Positions 48,560 to 58,674 are shown, counted from the first letter of the stretch. The stretch is DNA of 64,000 bases from Thalassovita taeanensis (GCF_900110775.1 NZ_FOEP01000004.1:193538-257537), one strand, 5' to 3'. Numbers and translations: made by a program. The notes: generated by a model not told the origin, from the sequence alone.

Positions 48560-49176
48560 GCGGCCTCGCTTTCAGAGAGAACGCCGTGGGCGATCAGACA
48601 GTCGGCCCAGCCTTGCGCGCCCTCGAACAGGTGTGTGTACCAGCCGCGTGCACCAGCGGCTGCTATATTTTCGGACCGGTCATCAGTGAACAGCAACGTA
48701 TCCGGGGCAAAGCCGCTGGCCTGCTCAAGCGCCTCGTAAATGGCGGGATCAGGCTTGATCAGCCCCATATGGCCCGAGATGAATTTCTGGTCGAACTCTT
48801 CGAGGAAAGGATAGTGGCGCCGGGCAATCTCGAACGTTTCGATCCCGAAGTTTGACAGCGCCAGAACCGGAACACCCTTGCCGCGCAGCGCCCTCAGCAG
48901 GCGAATGGAGTGCGGGATTTCGGGACTCGCCATTTCAATCCAGCGATCATGCCACAGGTGGATTTCGTCACGGAAAGCCGGATATTGATCCGCAGCGCCA
49001 AGGATCGTGTCAGTAAAGTTCTGGCCCCGGTCCACCTCGTCGTTGAGCACGTGCAGGGGCACGGTTGCGAACAGGTCCTGCCTGCGGGATGGCCCCACTT
49101 GGCGGTCAAAGAAGCGTTCTGGCTGCCACTCGATCAGCACATTTCCGATATCAAACACGATGGCTTGCAGTGTCAT
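48556..49176 (-). CDS. HAD-IA family hydrolase
   Basis: A 206-aa haloacid-dehalogenase-type phosphatase. Motif I is DIGNVLI: the nucleophile Asp is kept but the usual second Asp is Gly, as in the YihX group. Motif II lies in PVLALSNFG, Lys in LIKPDPAIYE and motif III in LLFTDDRSENIAAA. Substrate unknown (small phosphate esters likely). Overlaps the cyclodeaminase gene. Confidence 0.9.
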   Translation of the reverse strand: MTLQAIVFDIGNVLIEWQPERFFDRQVGPSRRQDLFATVPLHVLNDEVDRGQNFTDTILGAADQYPAFRDEIHLWHDRWIEMASPEIPHSIRLLRALRGKGVPVLALSNFGIETFEIARRHYPFLEEFDQKFISGHMGLIKPDPAIYEALEQASGFAPDTLLFTDDRSENIAAAGARGWYTHLFEGAQGWADCLIAHGVLSESEAA

Positions 49177-49211
49177 CCCCTGCTCCGGTTTCGGGGCGCA
49201 CGCGCCCGGTG

Positions 49212-49667
49212 TCAGGCGGGCCGTTGCGCCGCGCGCAGTTCCCGTTCCAATGCTTCAAGAAAGCGGGAACGGTCGGCTTTTGTAAACCCCTTGCCGCCAC
49301 CTTGGCGAAACGGATCGGCGGCCCGCAGATCTGCCATCAGATCGCGCGTGGCCAGAACATTGCCGATATTGGCCTGCGTCAGCGCCTCGCCGTTGTGCTT
49401 CAGCACACGTGCACCGGCCTCGACGCATTTCGCCGCCAAGGGGATGTCGCCCGTGACCACCACATCGCCCGGCCCCGCGCGATCGGCGATCCACATATCG
49501 GCCACGTCGGGACCATCGGGCACGATCACCGTTTCGACCAGTGGGTTTTGCGAGGGGCGCAACCCACCGTTGCTGACCACATACATCGGCACGCGGTGGC
49601 GCGTGGCCACACGCTCTGCCTCGTCCTTGACCGGGCAAGCATCGGCGTCGATGTAGAGTTTGCTCAT
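49212..49667 (-). CDS. YaiI/YqxD family protein (DUF188)
   Basis: A 151-aa protein of the PIN-like DUF188 family, recognised from [25 protein letters not shown] and [25 protein letters not shown]. The spaced Asp residues (D7, D9 and later DRAGPGD, GDIPLA) are those of a PIN-like metal site, so a nuclease role has been suggested in the family. It overlaps the S-formylglutathione hydrolase stop by 4 nt. Confidence 0.93.
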   Translation of the reverse strand: MSKLYIDADACPVKDEAERVATRHRVPMYVVSNGGLRPSQNPLVETVIVPDGPDVADMWIADRAGPGDVVVTGDIPLAAKCVEAGARVLKHNGEALTQANIGNVLATRDLMADLRAADPFRQGGGKGFTKADRSRFLEALERELRAAQRPA

Positions 49668-50494
49668 GCGTACAGCGCCTCGGCATGGAAGGCGATGTGA
49701 TCCTCAATAAACGTCGAGACGAAGAAATAGCTGTGATCATAGCCCTTCTGAAGCCTGAGCGTTGCAGGCACCCGGCGTTTTGCTACGGCCTCAGCCAAGG
49801 CCTCGGGCATCAGCAAGTCAATGAACTGATCGTCGCTGCCCTGATCAACCAGAAGCGGGATCTCCAGCCCGACCTCGCGCAGCATCAACGTCGCGTCATG
49901 GCGGGCCCACGTTGTCTCATCCGCCCCCAAATAGGCGGACAGTTGTTTGCGCCCCCAATCGCCCGCTGTCGGATGGCAGATCGGCGCGAACGCCGAGACC
50001 GACCGGAACCGCCCCGGCAAGCCCATTGCCAACGTCAGCGCGCCATGGCCGCCCATCGAATGGCCGGTGATCGACTGGCGTTCTTCATCGACGGCGAAAT
50101 TGCGGGTGATAAGCTTGGGCAGTTCGTCAGCCACATAATCCCACATCCGAAAGTGCGGCGCCCATGGGGTTTGAGTGGCGTTGACATAGAACCCAGCCCC
50201 CTGCCCCAAATCATAGGCGTCGTCATCTGCCACACCCGGCCCGCGCGGGCTGGTGTCGGGAAACGCCAGCGCAATGCCCTGTTCGGCGGCCCAAGCCTGT
50301 GCCCCCGCCTTTACCATAGCGTTTTCGTGGGTGCAGGTCAGACCCGACAGATACCACAGCAGCGGTACGGGGGTCTCTTCGGCCTCTTCCGGCAGAAACA
50401 GACCAAAGGTCATCTCCCCTCCCGTCGCGGCCGAGCTGTGCTTGTAAACGCCCTGAACGCCACCAAAGCATTTGTTTTCCGAAACCGTTTCCAT
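49664..50494 (-). CDS. fghA: S-formylglutathione hydrolase
   Basis: Esterase D-type enzyme of 276 aa that hydrolyses S-formylglutathione to formate and glutathione, the step after class III ADH in formaldehyde oxidation. Motifs: [16 protein letters not shown], nucleophile [10 protein letters not shown], Asp in [11 protein letters not shown] and His in [13 protein letters not shown]. The ATG at 50494 has GGAG 6 nt upstream; a GTG one codon earlier is less likely. The class III ADH lies about 3 kb upstream (53586-54698) on the same strand. Confidence 0.96.
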   Translation of the reverse strand: METVSENKCFGGVQGVYKHSSAATGGEMTFGLFLPEEAEETPVPLLWYLSGLTCTHENAMVKAGAQAWAAEQGIALAFPDTSPRGPGVADDDAYDLGQGAGFYVNATQTPWAPHFRMWDYVADELPKLITRNFAVDEERQSITGHSMGGHGALTLAMGLPGRFRSVSAFAPICHPTAGDWGRKQLSAYLGADETTWARHDATLMLREVGLEIPLLVDQGSDDQFIDLLMPEALAEAVAKRRVPATLRLQKGYDHSYFFVSTFIEDHIAFHAEALYA

Positions 50495-50550
50495 CACACG
50501 CTCCTGTCTGTTTCCATATGGCTATCGCAGGGCGGCCAGCGCAGCAAGGA

Positions 50551-51480
50551 TCAGAGCCGCGTAATCCAGGCAATCACCGCTGAAACCGTGAAGATACTAA
50601 GCCCGGTCGAAATCAGGATCGAGGCCGACACCCGCTGCGGAGCAACACCATAGTGCTGCGCCAGAATATAGACATTGCCAGCGACGGGCAGCGATGCCGC
50701 GGCGATCATAACCCCGGCGGCATAGGGCTCAACCGGGAAAAGCACTAGCGCGGCAACCGCTACAAACGCCGGGTGCAACACCAGTTTGCAGAATGACAAC
50801 CAGCCCGCCACTGCCATCTTCTCGGCTGATTTCGTCGCCAGCGATGCGCCGATGGCAAACAGCGCGCCGGGCGTCGCCGCCGCCCCAAGGATCGAAACAA
50901 ATTCGTTCAGCGGATCGGGGATCGGGATCTGCAACGCCGACCATGTCAGCCCTGCAGTGATCGACATGATCATCGGGTTTTTCAACAATCCCAACCCTAC
51001 GGTGCGCAATATGCGGATCGACATCCGCCCATCGCGCGCGCCGGTGATCAGGATCACGATCAGACTGCCAAACACGATCAGATCGACGGCCAGAACCAAC
51101 ATCACCGGACCGATCGCGGCCTCGCCCAGCAACATCACCAGCATCGGCACACCCAGAAAACCAACATTGCCGATCACCGCGCATTGGGCCTCGACCGCCG
51201 CCTCTTCAATCCCGCGTCGGCGCAGAAAGGACACCAGCGTGGCGATGCCATACACAAACGCCGTGCCCCAGAGATAGGCCATCACGAACGGCAAATCGAA
51301 CACCTCGCGCAGCGACAGATTGGCCGAAAACCGGAACAACATCGCCGAAAGCGCAAAGTAAAACACGAATTTCGTCAGCCACGCCGTCGCCTCTTCGGGG
51401 AAAAAGCGCGTGCGACCGGCACCATATCCCAGCCCGATCAATGCAAAGAATGGCAAGGTTTTGAAAAATATCTCAAGCAT
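50551..51480 (-). CDS. AEC (auxin efflux carrier) family transporter
   Basis: A 309-aa permease with about ten hydrophobic segments, in two halves of five. Family features include the GYGAGRTRFFPEEATAWLTKFVFYFALSAMLF start and the central NPMIMSITAGL motif. Bacterial AEC carriers export or import organic acids or other anions; here the substrate is unknown. It lies between mbfA and fghA on the minus strand, with a 56-bp gap to fghA. Confidence 0.9.
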   Translation of the reverse strand: MLEIFFKTLPFFALIGLGYGAGRTRFFPEEATAWLTKFVFYFALSAMLFRFSANLSLREVFDLPFVMAYLWGTAFVYGIATLVSFLRRRGIEEAAVEAQCAVIGNVGFLGVPMLVMLLGEAAIGPVMLVLAVDLIVFGSLIVILITGARDGRMSIRILRTVGLGLLKNPMIMSITAGLTWSALQIPIPDPLNEFVSILGAAATPGALFAIGASLATKSAEKMAVAGWLSFCKLVLHPAFVAVAALVLFPVEPYAAGVMIAAASLPVAGNVYILAQHYGVAPQRVSASILISTGLSIFTVSAVIAWITRL

Positions 51481-51636
51481 TCACCATGCCTAGCAGGACA
51501 ATTTCCCGCGTCAATCACCAAGCGCTTCGCCGAGACTAAGGGCGCACCAGCCCGGCCAATCGGTCACACCCGTGGCTCCTTCACCTCGCCCAGCTTCTTT
51601 CTGATCCAAATACTCACGACCCGGCCCGCCACAGGC

Positions 51637-52611
51637 TCAGCCACTACCGATCAGCACACCAGCAGCAAAGACCAGCGCCCCTCCCAGAACCACCTGGAAC
51701 GCCGCGCGGAAAAATGGCGTTTCCATATACCGGTTCTGAATCCAGGCAATCGCCCAAAGCTCCAGAAACACCACAACAAAGGCAGTGATTGTGGCGGTCC
51801 AGAAATCCGGGATCAGATAAGGAAGCGCATGGCCCAACCCACCAAGTGTCGTCATCACACCCGCCGCGATGCCGCGTTTGATCGGCGACCCACGCCCCGA
51901 CAGTTCACCGTCATCCGAGGCGGCCTCGGTAAAGCCCATCGAAATACCTGCCCCGATCGACGCGGCAAGGCCGACAAGAAAGGTCGTCCATGTGCTCTGC
52001 GTCGCAAAGGCGGTGGCAAAGATTGGCGCCAGAGTACTGACCGAACCATCCATCAGCCCCGCCAGCCCCGGCTGCACCCAGGTCAGTACAAACTGTCGAT
52101 GTGCACTGCGATCTTCCGATGCGCGACTATCGAGATCAAGGTGGTCTTGCTCCAATTCGCCTGCGCGGTCTTGATGCCCGGCCTCGGCGGCGGCCAGATC
52201 GCCCAACAGTTTGCGGGTGTCGGCATCTGTGCTGTGCTTGGCGGCGGTCAGATAGAAATGTTCGGCATCTCGCTCCATCGCCTCGGCCTCGGTGCGAATG
52301 CGTTCGATCCCGAGGTTCTCGATCAGCCAGACCGGACGGCGCGCATAATACCCGGCCACATGCTCGCGCCGGATCAGCGGAATTGTCTCACCAAAGCGTT
52401 TGGTGTGCTGATCGATCAGCATTTGGCGATGGCCGTCTTCTTCAAGCGCCATGCCGTCGAAAACCTGTGCGGTATCTGGATATTCGTCCCGCAGCCGCTG
52501 AGCATAGCTTCGGTAAATCTGGGCGTCATCCTCTTCCGAAGAAATTGCGAGCGCCAGAACCTCCTGTTCGCTCAGATCCTTGAAATGGCGGCGCTGAGTC
52601 AAAAAACGCAT
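51637..52611 (-). CDS. mbfA: iron exporter MbfA (ferritin-like / VIT1 fusion)
   Basis: A 324-aa fusion: residues about 1-150 are a rubrerythrin-like four-helix domain with Glu/His iron ligands ([48 protein letters not shown]), then a VIT1/CCC1-type membrane domain with about five hydrophobic segments ([18 protein letters not shown] ...). This is the layout of MbfA, which exports iron and protects against iron/peroxide stress in rhizobia. An Irr-type box overlaps its promoter 13 bp upstream. Confidence 0.93.
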   Translation of the reverse strand: MRFLTQRRHFKDLSEQEVLALAISSEEDDAQIYRSYAQRLRDEYPDTAQVFDGMALEEDGHRQMLIDQHTKRFGETIPLIRREHVAGYYARRPVWLIENLGIERIRTEAEAMERDAEHFYLTAAKHSTDADTRKLLGDLAAAEAGHQDRAGELEQDHLDLDSRASEDRSAHRQFVLTWVQPGLAGLMDGSVSTLAPIFATAFATQSTWTTFLVGLAASIGAGISMGFTEAASDDGELSGRGSPIKRGIAAGVMTTLGGLGHALPYLIPDFWTATITAFVVVFLELWAIAWIQNRYMETPFFRAAFQVVLGGALVFAAGVLIGSG

Positions 52612-52623
52612 ATCAAACCCCTG

Positions 52624-52667
52624 TTTAGAACAATTCTAATTTTAGCGCTCTGCTTGAAAACAGGCAA
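52624..52667 (-). promoter_or_regulatory. Irr-type (ICE) box over the mbfA promoter
   Basis: TTTAGAA-CAA-TTCTAAT (52624-52640) is a near-perfect 7-3-7 inverted repeat matching the iron control element bound by Irr. On the minus strand TTGCCT (52667-52662) and TAAAAT (52644-52639) are spaced 17 nt, forming a promoter whose -10 end and start point the box covers. This predicts repression by Irr under iron limitation and derepression in high iron. Confidence 0.75.
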
Positions 52668-52787
52668 GGGGCAAGCGATGCCCCGAGAGGAGAGTAATGT
52701 CCCCGGCCGAGTATTTGCAACGCAACCGAAGGACGCAGCCCGGAACGAGCGCACGACCTTCTGCTGCCAAGAGTGTCGCGTGACGGC

Positions 52788-53510
52788 TCAGTCGATGCGC
52801 CGAACCAAAAGCTGGTTTCCCGGCCCACGTTTGGTTTCGAAAATCTTCAGATCCGCGACCAGATCGCTGAGCTTTTTCTTACCATAACTGCGCGTGTCAA
52901 AATCGGGATTGGCAGCGGTAATGAACTGCCCCAACGGCCCAAGCGCGTACCAGTCATCCTCCTGATCAATCGAATCCATCGCCTTCAGAATCAGATCGCG
53001 GGCCTCTGTCAGGTTGGCCGTGGGGGCAGGCACGCTGCCCGGCACGGCTGTCTTTTCCTTGACCTCGGGTGCGGCCAGGTTTTCCAGAAAGATGAAGCGC
53101 TTGCAGGCCTTGCGAAACGCCTCGGGGGTTTTCTTGGCACCGATGCCAAACACATCCAACCCCTGTTCGCGGATACGGCTGGCAAGGCGGGTGAAATCGC
53201 TATCGGAGGAAATCAGCACAAATCCGTCAAACCGCCCCGAGTGCATCAGGTCCATTGCATCGATCACAAGCGCGATGTCGCTGGCGTTTTTACCGACCGT
53301 GTTGGCTGGCTGGTGATGCGGGACAAGGCCGAATTCGGCCTGCACCTTGTTCCAACCGCTCATCTGGGTGCTGGAAAAATCGCCATAACAGCGCCTAACG
53401 CTGGCCTCGCCCATACCCGCGATTTCGTCAAAAATCGCTTTGGTCCAGCGCGGCGACGTGTTGTCAGCGTCAATCAGGACCGCCAGAAGAGGGGGTTTTT
53501 CGGTTGGCAT
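52788..53510 (-). CDS. NYN/LOTUS-domain RNA-binding nuclease-like protein
   Basis: A 240-aa protein with an NYN (LabA/DUF88) domain: LLAVLIDADNTSP at the start and LISSDSDFTRLASRIRE in the middle, giving the acidic residues of a PIN-like nuclease site. The last ~70 residues (LTEARDLILKAMDSIDQEDDWYALGPLGQFI ... LVADLKIFETKRG) look like an OST-HTH/LOTUS RNA-binding domain. Together they suggest an RNA-processing enzyme. The start at 53510 is preferred over 53567. It follows the ADH gene on the minus strand. Confidence 0.88.
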   Translation of the reverse strand: MPTEKPPLLAVLIDADNTSPRWTKAIFDEIAGMGEASVRRCYGDFSSTQMSGWNKVQAEFGLVPHHQPANTVGKNASDIALVIDAMDLMHSGRFDGFVLISSDSDFTRLASRIREQGLDVFGIGAKKTPEAFRKACKRFIFLENLAAPEVKEKTAVPGSVPAPTANLTEARDLILKAMDSIDQEDDWYALGPLGQFITAANPDFDTRSYGKKKLSDLVADLKIFETKRGPGNQLLVRRID

Positions 53511-53585
53511 AATGACTCTTTCTTGCTGTTGGGGTCCGCCACGAAAGCGCGCCGGACCCAATGACAATCCCCATGGGGGCAGGCG

Positions 53586-54698
53586 TTAGTAAACCACCAC
53601 GCTGCGAATGCTTTCCCCTGCATGCATCAGGTCGAAGCCTTTGTTGATGTCCTCCAGCGGCATCGTGTGAGTGATCATCGGATCGATCTCGATCTTGCCG
53701 TCCATGTACCAATCGACGATTTTGGGCACATCAGTGCGCCCGCGCGCACCGCCGAAGGCCGTGCCACGCCAGCTACGCCCGGTGACCAATTGAAACGGCC
53801 GCGTACTGATTTCTGCACCCGCTGGCGCCACGCCGATGATGATGCTTTCACCCCATCCTTTATGCGCAGCCTCAAGTGCTGTGCGCATAACGTTCACGTT
53901 GCCAGTGGCGTCAAATGTGTAATCCGCGCCGCCCTTGGTCAGCTCGACCAGATGCGCCACCAGATCACCTTTGACCTCAGCGGGATTGACGAAATCGGTC
54001 ATGCCAAACCGCGTGGCCATTTCGACCTTCGAGGGGTTTAGATCCACACCGACAATCTGATCCGCCCCCGCCAGCCGCAGCCCCTGAAGCACGTTCAGAC
54101 CAATGCCGCCCAGACCGAACACAATCGCCCGGCTGCCGATTTCCACCTTGGCCGTGTTAATCACCGCGCCGATGCCCGTGGTCACGCCACACCCAATATA
54201 GCAAATCTTGTCGAAGGGCGCATCAGGCCGCACCTTGGCCAGTGCGATTTCCGGCAGAACCGTGTGATTGGCAAAGGTCGAGCAGCCCATATAGTGCAGG
54301 ATCGGCGTGCCATCCAGCATCGAAAAACGGCTGGTCCCGTCCGGCATCAGCCCCGCACCCTGCGTCGTGCGGATCTTCTGACACAGGTTGGTTTTCGGGT
54401 TCAAACAGTATTCGCACTCGCGACATTCCGGCGTGTAAAGCGGAATAACATGATCGCCGGGCTTCAGGCTGGTTACGCCTGGCCCAACCTCCAACACCAC
54501 GCCCGCGCCTTCGTGACCCAAGATCGCCGGGAACAGCCCCTCGGGATCGGCCCCGGACAGTGTAAATTCGTCAGTGTGGCAAATGCCAGTGGCCTTGATT
54601 TCCACCAGAACCTCGCCCGCCTTCGGGCCTTCAAGGTTCACTTCCATGATTTCAAGTGGTTTTCCGGCCTCGATGGCGACGGCAGCCCTTGTACGCAT
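53586..54698 (-). CDS. frmA: S-(hydroxymethyl)glutathione dehydrogenase (class III ADH)
   Basis: Zinc alcohol dehydrogenase of 370 aa, which oxidises S-hydroxymethylglutathione (formaldehyde plus GSH) and also reduces S-nitrosoglutathione. Catalytic-zinc ligands lie in GICHTDEF and LGHEGAGVV, the structural-zinc cluster in [15 protein letters not shown], and the NAD fold in [14 protein letters not shown]. The start at 54698 is supported by GAGG upstream; the in-frame extension to 54857 is non-conserved. It completes the formaldehyde pathway with fghA. Confidence 0.97.
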   Translation of the reverse strand: MRTRAAVAIEAGKPLEIMEVNLEGPKAGEVLVEIKATGICHTDEFTLSGADPEGLFPAILGHEGAGVVLEVGPGVTSLKPGDHVIPLYTPECRECEYCLNPKTNLCQKIRTTQGAGLMPDGTSRFSMLDGTPILHYMGCSTFANHTVLPEIALAKVRPDAPFDKICYIGCGVTTGIGAVINTAKVEIGSRAIVFGLGGIGLNVLQGLRLAGADQIVGVDLNPSKVEMATRFGMTDFVNPAEVKGDLVAHLVELTKGGADYTFDATGNVNVMRTALEAAHKGWGESIIIGVAPAGAEISTRPFQLVTGRSWRGTAFGGARGRTDVPKIVDWYMDGKIEIDPMITHTMPLEDINKGFDLMHAGESIRSVVVY

Positions 54699-55000
54699 CT
54701 TTCGCGTCCTCTCTGTTTTCCGAACTGGACCCTGAGCCAATCCGGGCAGGTTTTCAACCTCGCTCTTGCGAAAGACGTGGCACAAGTGCCGTCGAAAGGC
54801 CGCGAAAGCCACCCAGAGCAAGATCGTCAGCCAGCGGCCATAGAGGATCCGGTCCATACTATCGCACGACTGCGGGACAGTGGCGCGACGGCCCCACCGG
54901 CGACATATCCGCGATGGCCGCAGCCCACTACCTGCAGACGTATATACTTCTCCCCTCGCAAGACCCTTGATTTGCCCGAAATTTAGCGCAACTCTGAGGC
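54699..55000. other. intergenic region between frmA and DUF2794 gene
   Basis: A 302-bp divergent control region with no supported gene. An in-frame hydrophobic extension of frmA (about 54770-54857) is not conserved-looking and has no ribosome site. Only a general promoter function for both flanking genes can be stated; no clear formaldehyde-responsive operator was found. Confidence 0.45.
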
Positions 55001-55345
55001 ATGACGCTCCAACCGCCTACACCCTTTCCACAATCGCGCCCACCCGAACAGGTGGCCTTTGATCGGCACGAACTGGGGGAAATCCTTGGCCTCTATGGCC
55101 GCATGGTGGCCGCCGGTGAATGGCGCGACTATGGAATTTCGTGCCTGCGCGAGGTGGCAGTGTTTTCCGTCTTCCGCCGCACCGCCGAAAACCCGCTCTA
55201 CCGGATTGAAAAACGCCCGCGCCTGCGCATGCGGCAGGGCATGTATGCCGTGATCGGCATTGATGGTCAGACACTCAAACGCGGGCATGATCTGAAAACC
55301 GTCCTGCGGGTACTGGAACGCAAGCTCATCCGGGCCGTGGAATAA
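55001..55345 (+). CDS. DUF2794 family protein
   Basis: A 114-aa alphaproteobacterial protein recognised by [43 protein letters not shown]. It is single-domain, with Arg/Tyr-rich segments ([15 protein letters not shown]), and has no catalytic motif or signal peptide. It is flanked by oppositely oriented genes, so it appears monocistronic. Function unknown. Confidence 0.9.
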   Translation: MTLQPPTPFPQSRPPEQVAFDRHELGEILGLYGRMVAAGEWRDYGISCLREVAVFSVFRRTAENPLYRIEKRPRLRMRQGMYAVIGIDGQTLKRGHDLKTVLRVLERKLIRAVE

Positions 55346-55385
55346 CTATCAATTGCCTTTGCCGGCCCAAACACGGTGCCCAGCA

Positions 55386-55427
55386 TTCACATTTTCCAAA
55401 TATCCCCGCCGGAGGCCTTCAGGCCTC
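55386..55427 (-). repeat. shared intergenic motif and hairpin after speB
   Basis: On the minus strand the speB stop lies in a hairpin GAGGCC-TGAA-GGCCTC (55427-55412), followed by GGGATATTTGGAAAA (55406-55392). A 21-nt copy of the latter sequence recurs exactly at 38889-38909, and weaker copies are at 20587-20608 and 51597-51615. It is a repeat family of unknown role, near 3' gene ends. Confidence 0.7.
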
Positions 55428-56373
55428 ACACCATCTGACACAGCAGTTCAAACATGATCGACACGGCCAAAAACGCTGTAGCCCCCGAAGGGTCAAACGG
55501 CGGCGATACCTCGACCATATCAGCCCCGACGATCTTGATGCCGCTCAGCCCGCGCACGACCTGCAGCGCCTGATAGGAGTTTGGACCACCCACCTCGGGC
55601 GTGCCCGTACCAGGGGCAAAAGTCGGGTCCACGAAGTCAATGTCATATGACACATAGGTGTCACCCGCGCCAACAATCTCGCGCGCTTCGGCCATCACGT
55701 CCTCAACCCCGCGGGCGTGAAACTCCTCAATAGGGATGATCCTGATCCCGACGCTCGCGGCGAAATCCTGATCCTCGCGATCATATTGCGTGCCGCGAAT
55801 ACCAATCTGCACAACGCGTTTGGGATCCAGAAGCCCCTCTTCCACCGCGCGGCGGAACGGTGTGCCGTGCGTATACATCGTGCCGCCAAAATAGGAATGG
55901 TACAGGTCGGTGTGGCTGTCGAAATGCACCATCCCCACAGGTCCGGTTTTGGCCACGGCCCGCAGGATCGGCAGCGATGACAGGTGATCCCCTCCTGCCG
56001 TCAGGGGCACAATCCCCGCGCCCATGACCTGATCGTAAAAGGCCGTGATCCGCGCCATGCTGTCCTGAATATCCGCCGGGTTCGGCCCGACATCGCCCAG
56101 ATCGGCGCAGGCCCGTGCCTCGAACGGGCGCACCCTGCTGACTGCATGCTCCGCCCGGATCATGGTCGACGCATCGCGCAGCTGCCGCGGGCCGTGCCGT
56201 GGACCGGGGCGGTTGGTGGTGCCACTGTCCCACGGCACGCCGATCACCCCTATCTGCACATCATTGAACCGCTCGTGGCCCGGCGGCACATAGGGCAGAC
56301 GCATGAATGTCGGAATCCCCGCAAACCGCGGCAAATCAAAGCCCGAGACCGGGTGAAAATAGGCGTCGCTCAT
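55426..56373 (-). CDS. speB: agmatinase
   Basis: Ureohydrolase of 315 aa that splits agmatine to putrescine and urea. Dimanganese ligands are visible in GGDHLSSLPI, HFDSHTDLYHS and SYDIDFVDPTFAPGTGTPEVGG (DxDxxDP). Members of this clade also include guanidinobutyrase and related enzymes, so the exact amidino substrate is probable only. Urea produced could feed the urease in the same window. Its start overlaps the NlpC/P60 gene by 4 nt. Confidence 0.9.
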   Translation of the reverse strand: MSDAYFHPVSGFDLPRFAGIPTFMRLPYVPPGHERFNDVQIGVIGVPWDSGTTNRPGPRHGPRQLRDASTMIRAEHAVSRVRPFEARACADLGDVGPNPADIQDSMARITAFYDQVMGAGIVPLTAGGDHLSSLPILRAVAKTGPVGMVHFDSHTDLYHSYFGGTMYTHGTPFRRAVEEGLLDPKRVVQIGIRGTQYDREDQDFAASVGIRIIPIEEFHARGVEDVMAEAREIVGAGDTYVSYDIDFVDPTFAPGTGTPEVGGPNSYQALQVVRGLSGIKIVGADMVEVSPPFDPSGATAFLAVSIMFELLCQMV

Positions 56374-57218
56374 TTTTCGGCTCCTTTTGTTGGCACAGGC
56401 AGGCGGCGGTGCGATGTCACCGGCCCACCACCTTGCGCACTGATCCGGTCAATTGCGCCCTGCTTATCCTCATAGCTGACGGCCATATGGAACGCATTGG
56501 CGTGCAATATCCGCGCCTTGTCAGCCACCAGCGCAACATGACCTTTCCAAAACAGCAGGTCACCCCGACGCGCTGCTGCGCCGTGCTCCAGCGCTTGACC
56601 CAAGGCGGCCTCCTGCAAGTCGCTGTCACCGGGGCAATCGATGCCGCAAGCCAGACATGCCGCCTGTACCAATCCCGAGCAATCGATTCCCCAGATGCTG
56701 TTTCCACCCCAAAGATATGGCACGCCGAGATACTGCTCGGCCACCTCCAGCGGATCGGTGGCGCGCTGTTCGATCGGTTCCAGATGTGGCACCGGCACAT
56801 AGCCATCCAGCGTGACATAGAACGGCCCGACCTGCCCGGTCACTCGCAACTGTGCCCCAAGGCTCAGCGCCATCCGTTCGGGTGATTTGAAATTCGGCTC
56901 AGAATAAAGGTGGCTGGAGCGCGCCGAAACTCGATGTGTCGCCGGGCGCCGGTCCTCAAGCTGATTGACCGTCAGATACCCGACATAGCCATCGCGCTCC
57001 GCCTGCACAAAGGACCATCCAGCCCGCACCTCATATTGCGTCACCACCTCGCCCAGCAGCAGCTGCCGCTCGCGCCGCCCGTGCGGGGCAGACAGCAGAT
57101 CCACCAGCGGCTGGCAGACGGAACGCCGTTCGCCTTCTGCAAACAACGGGGCTTCGATCTGCCCACGCAAATGCGCGGCGGCAACACGGGCATTGGCGGG
57201 GATCAGACGGCGGTCCAT
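56370..57218 (-). CDS. NlpC/P60 (C40) peptidase with SH3 domains
   Basis: A 282-aa protein with two SH3-like repeats in the first ~135 residues and a papain-like C40 domain: nucleophile Cys in WGIDCSGLVQAAC, His in GHVALVADKA, and a further His in ILHANAFHMA. C40 enzymes cleave bonds to meso-diaminopimelate in murein peptides. No signal peptide is seen, which suggests a cytoplasmic recycling role, fitting the aminopeptidase gene 3 bp upstream. Confidence 0.92.
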   Translation of the reverse strand: MDRRLIPANARVAAAHLRGQIEAPLFAEGERRSVCQPLVDLLSAPHGRRERQLLLGEVVTQYEVRAGWSFVQAERDGYVGYLTVNQLEDRRPATHRVSARSSHLYSEPNFKSPERMALSLGAQLRVTGQVGPFYVTLDGYVPVPHLEPIEQRATDPLEVAEQYLGVPYLWGGNSIWGIDCSGLVQAACLACGIDCPGDSDLQEAALGQALEHGAAARRGDLLFWKGHVALVADKARILHANAFHMAVSYEDKQGAIDRISAQGGGPVTSHRRLPVPTKGAEK

Positions 57219-57221
57219 CGC

Positions 57222-58607
57222 TTAGATCCCTAGCAAGCCGGGCAACGCCTGCAACAGCGCCCTTGCGCCCATACCTACCCCGCCCTTGGGTCTGGCCGGG
57301 GCCGCCACGGGTTGCCAGCCGTAAATGTCGAAATGGGTATAGCGCACCCCCTCGCCCGCAAAGCGCCGCAGGAACAACGCGGCCGTAATCGCGCCACCAA
57401 AGCCACCCTTGGGCGCATTGTCCAAATCGGCGATGCCCGGTTCGATATCCGCCTCGTATGGTTCCCAAAAAGGCATCCGCCAGACCGGATCCGCCACAGC
57501 GGTGGCGGCATCACTCAGCTCAGCCGCGACCGTATCGTCATCGGTGAAGAATGGTGCCAGATCCGGCCCCATGGCCACCCGCGCGGCGCCCGTCAATGTT
57601 GCCATCGACAGCATCAGATTGGGGGCCGCCTCGGCACCATACGCCAAGGCATCGGCCAGCACCAACCGCCCCTCTGCATCGGTGTTGTTGACCTCGACCG
57701 TCAACCCTTTGCGCGACGTCAGAATATCCTGCGGCCGGAACGCGTTGCCCGCCACCGCGTTTTCCACCGCCGGGATCAGCACCCGCAGACGCAGCTTCAG
57801 GCCCAGCGCCATGATCATATGCGCCAGCCCAAGAACCGTCGCCGCGCCGCCCATATCCTTTTTCATCAACCCCATACCGGCGGCGGGTTTCAGGTCCAGC
57901 CCACCGGTATCGAAACACACGCCCTTGCCCACAAGCGTCAAGGTTGGCCCGCTGTCCCCCCATCGCAGATCAATCAGCCGTGGCGCTTGATCACTGGCAC
58001 GCCCCACCGCATGAATCATCGGGAAATTTTGTGCCAGAAGCGCTTCGCCCCGGATCACCTCAATATGCGCGCCATGCTGACCCGCCAAGGCCGCACATGC
58101 CGCCTCCAATGCCACAGGCCCCATATCACTGGCCGGGGTGTTGATCAGATCGCGGGTCAGAAACTCTCCTGCCGCAATCACCTCCAGCTTTGCGGCATCG
58201 ACACCCTCAGGGGCAACAAGCCGCGCGGCGGGCGCAGTTTGCACCCGGTAGCGATCAAACACATATCCCGCCATCAGCCATCCAAGCGCCTCTTCCTCGG
58301 CCCTGTCGGCAGGCAAGCCCGACGCGATCCGGTACGCGCCCCCCGGCAGGCCTGAAACGGCCGCCGCCAGATGGAACCGGGCGCGCTTGCGCTGCGCGGC
58401 AGTGCCATAGCCCACCAGCACCGCCTCCGGCGCGCCATCGGCGCCGGGGATCAGCAAACTGCGCCCGATCGCAGCCTTGAACCCCGCAGCCTGCACCCAT
58501 GTCTGGACAGGTGCGGGTTGCGACGCGACCCATCCCTCAAGTGCATCTGCCTCGATGATGTGCACAGGCAGGGCGGTTTCGTCCGTGGTAGCAAATCCGG
58601 GGGTCAT
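57222..58607 (-). CDS. M17 leucyl aminopeptidase family protein
   Basis: A 461-aa metallo-aminopeptidase. Signature elements are GKGVCFDTGGLDLKPAAGM with Lys/Asp ligands, MKKDMGGAATVLG and NTDAEGRLVLADALAYG (the M17 signature). The product is hexameric in the family and removes N-terminal residues from peptides. It starts the M17-C40-speB transcript; the pairing with C40 suggests cleavage of murein or other short peptides. Confidence 0.94.
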   Translation of the reverse strand: MTPGFATTDETALPVHIIEADALEGWVASQPAPVQTWVQAAGFKAAIGRSLLIPGADGAPEAVLVGYGTAAQRKRARFHLAAAVSGLPGGAYRIASGLPADRAEEEALGWLMAGYVFDRYRVQTAPAARLVAPEGVDAAKLEVIAAGEFLTRDLINTPASDMGPVALEAACAALAGQHGAHIEVIRGEALLAQNFPMIHAVGRASDQAPRLIDLRWGDSGPTLTLVGKGVCFDTGGLDLKPAAGMGLMKKDMGGAATVLGLAHMIMALGLKLRLRVLIPAVENAVAGNAFRPQDILTSRKGLTVEVNNTDAEGRLVLADALAYGAEAAPNLMLSMATLTGAARVAMGPDLAPFFTDDDTVAAELSDAATAVADPVWRMPFWEPYEADIEPGIADLDNAPKGGFGGAITAALFLRRFAGEGVRYTHFDIYGWQPVAAPARPKGGVGMGARALLQALPGLLGI

Positions 58608-58674
58608 ACAGGCACGCCTTTCTGGGAACTCGGTCCCGCCAGCCTACGCCTCCCATCTGCGCCTGCAAGGGGGG

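Noticed and set aside
54699-54857. N-terminal membrane extension of the class III ADH
   Set aside because: In-frame but not similar to any ADH start; a proper ribosome site precedes the ATG at 54698.
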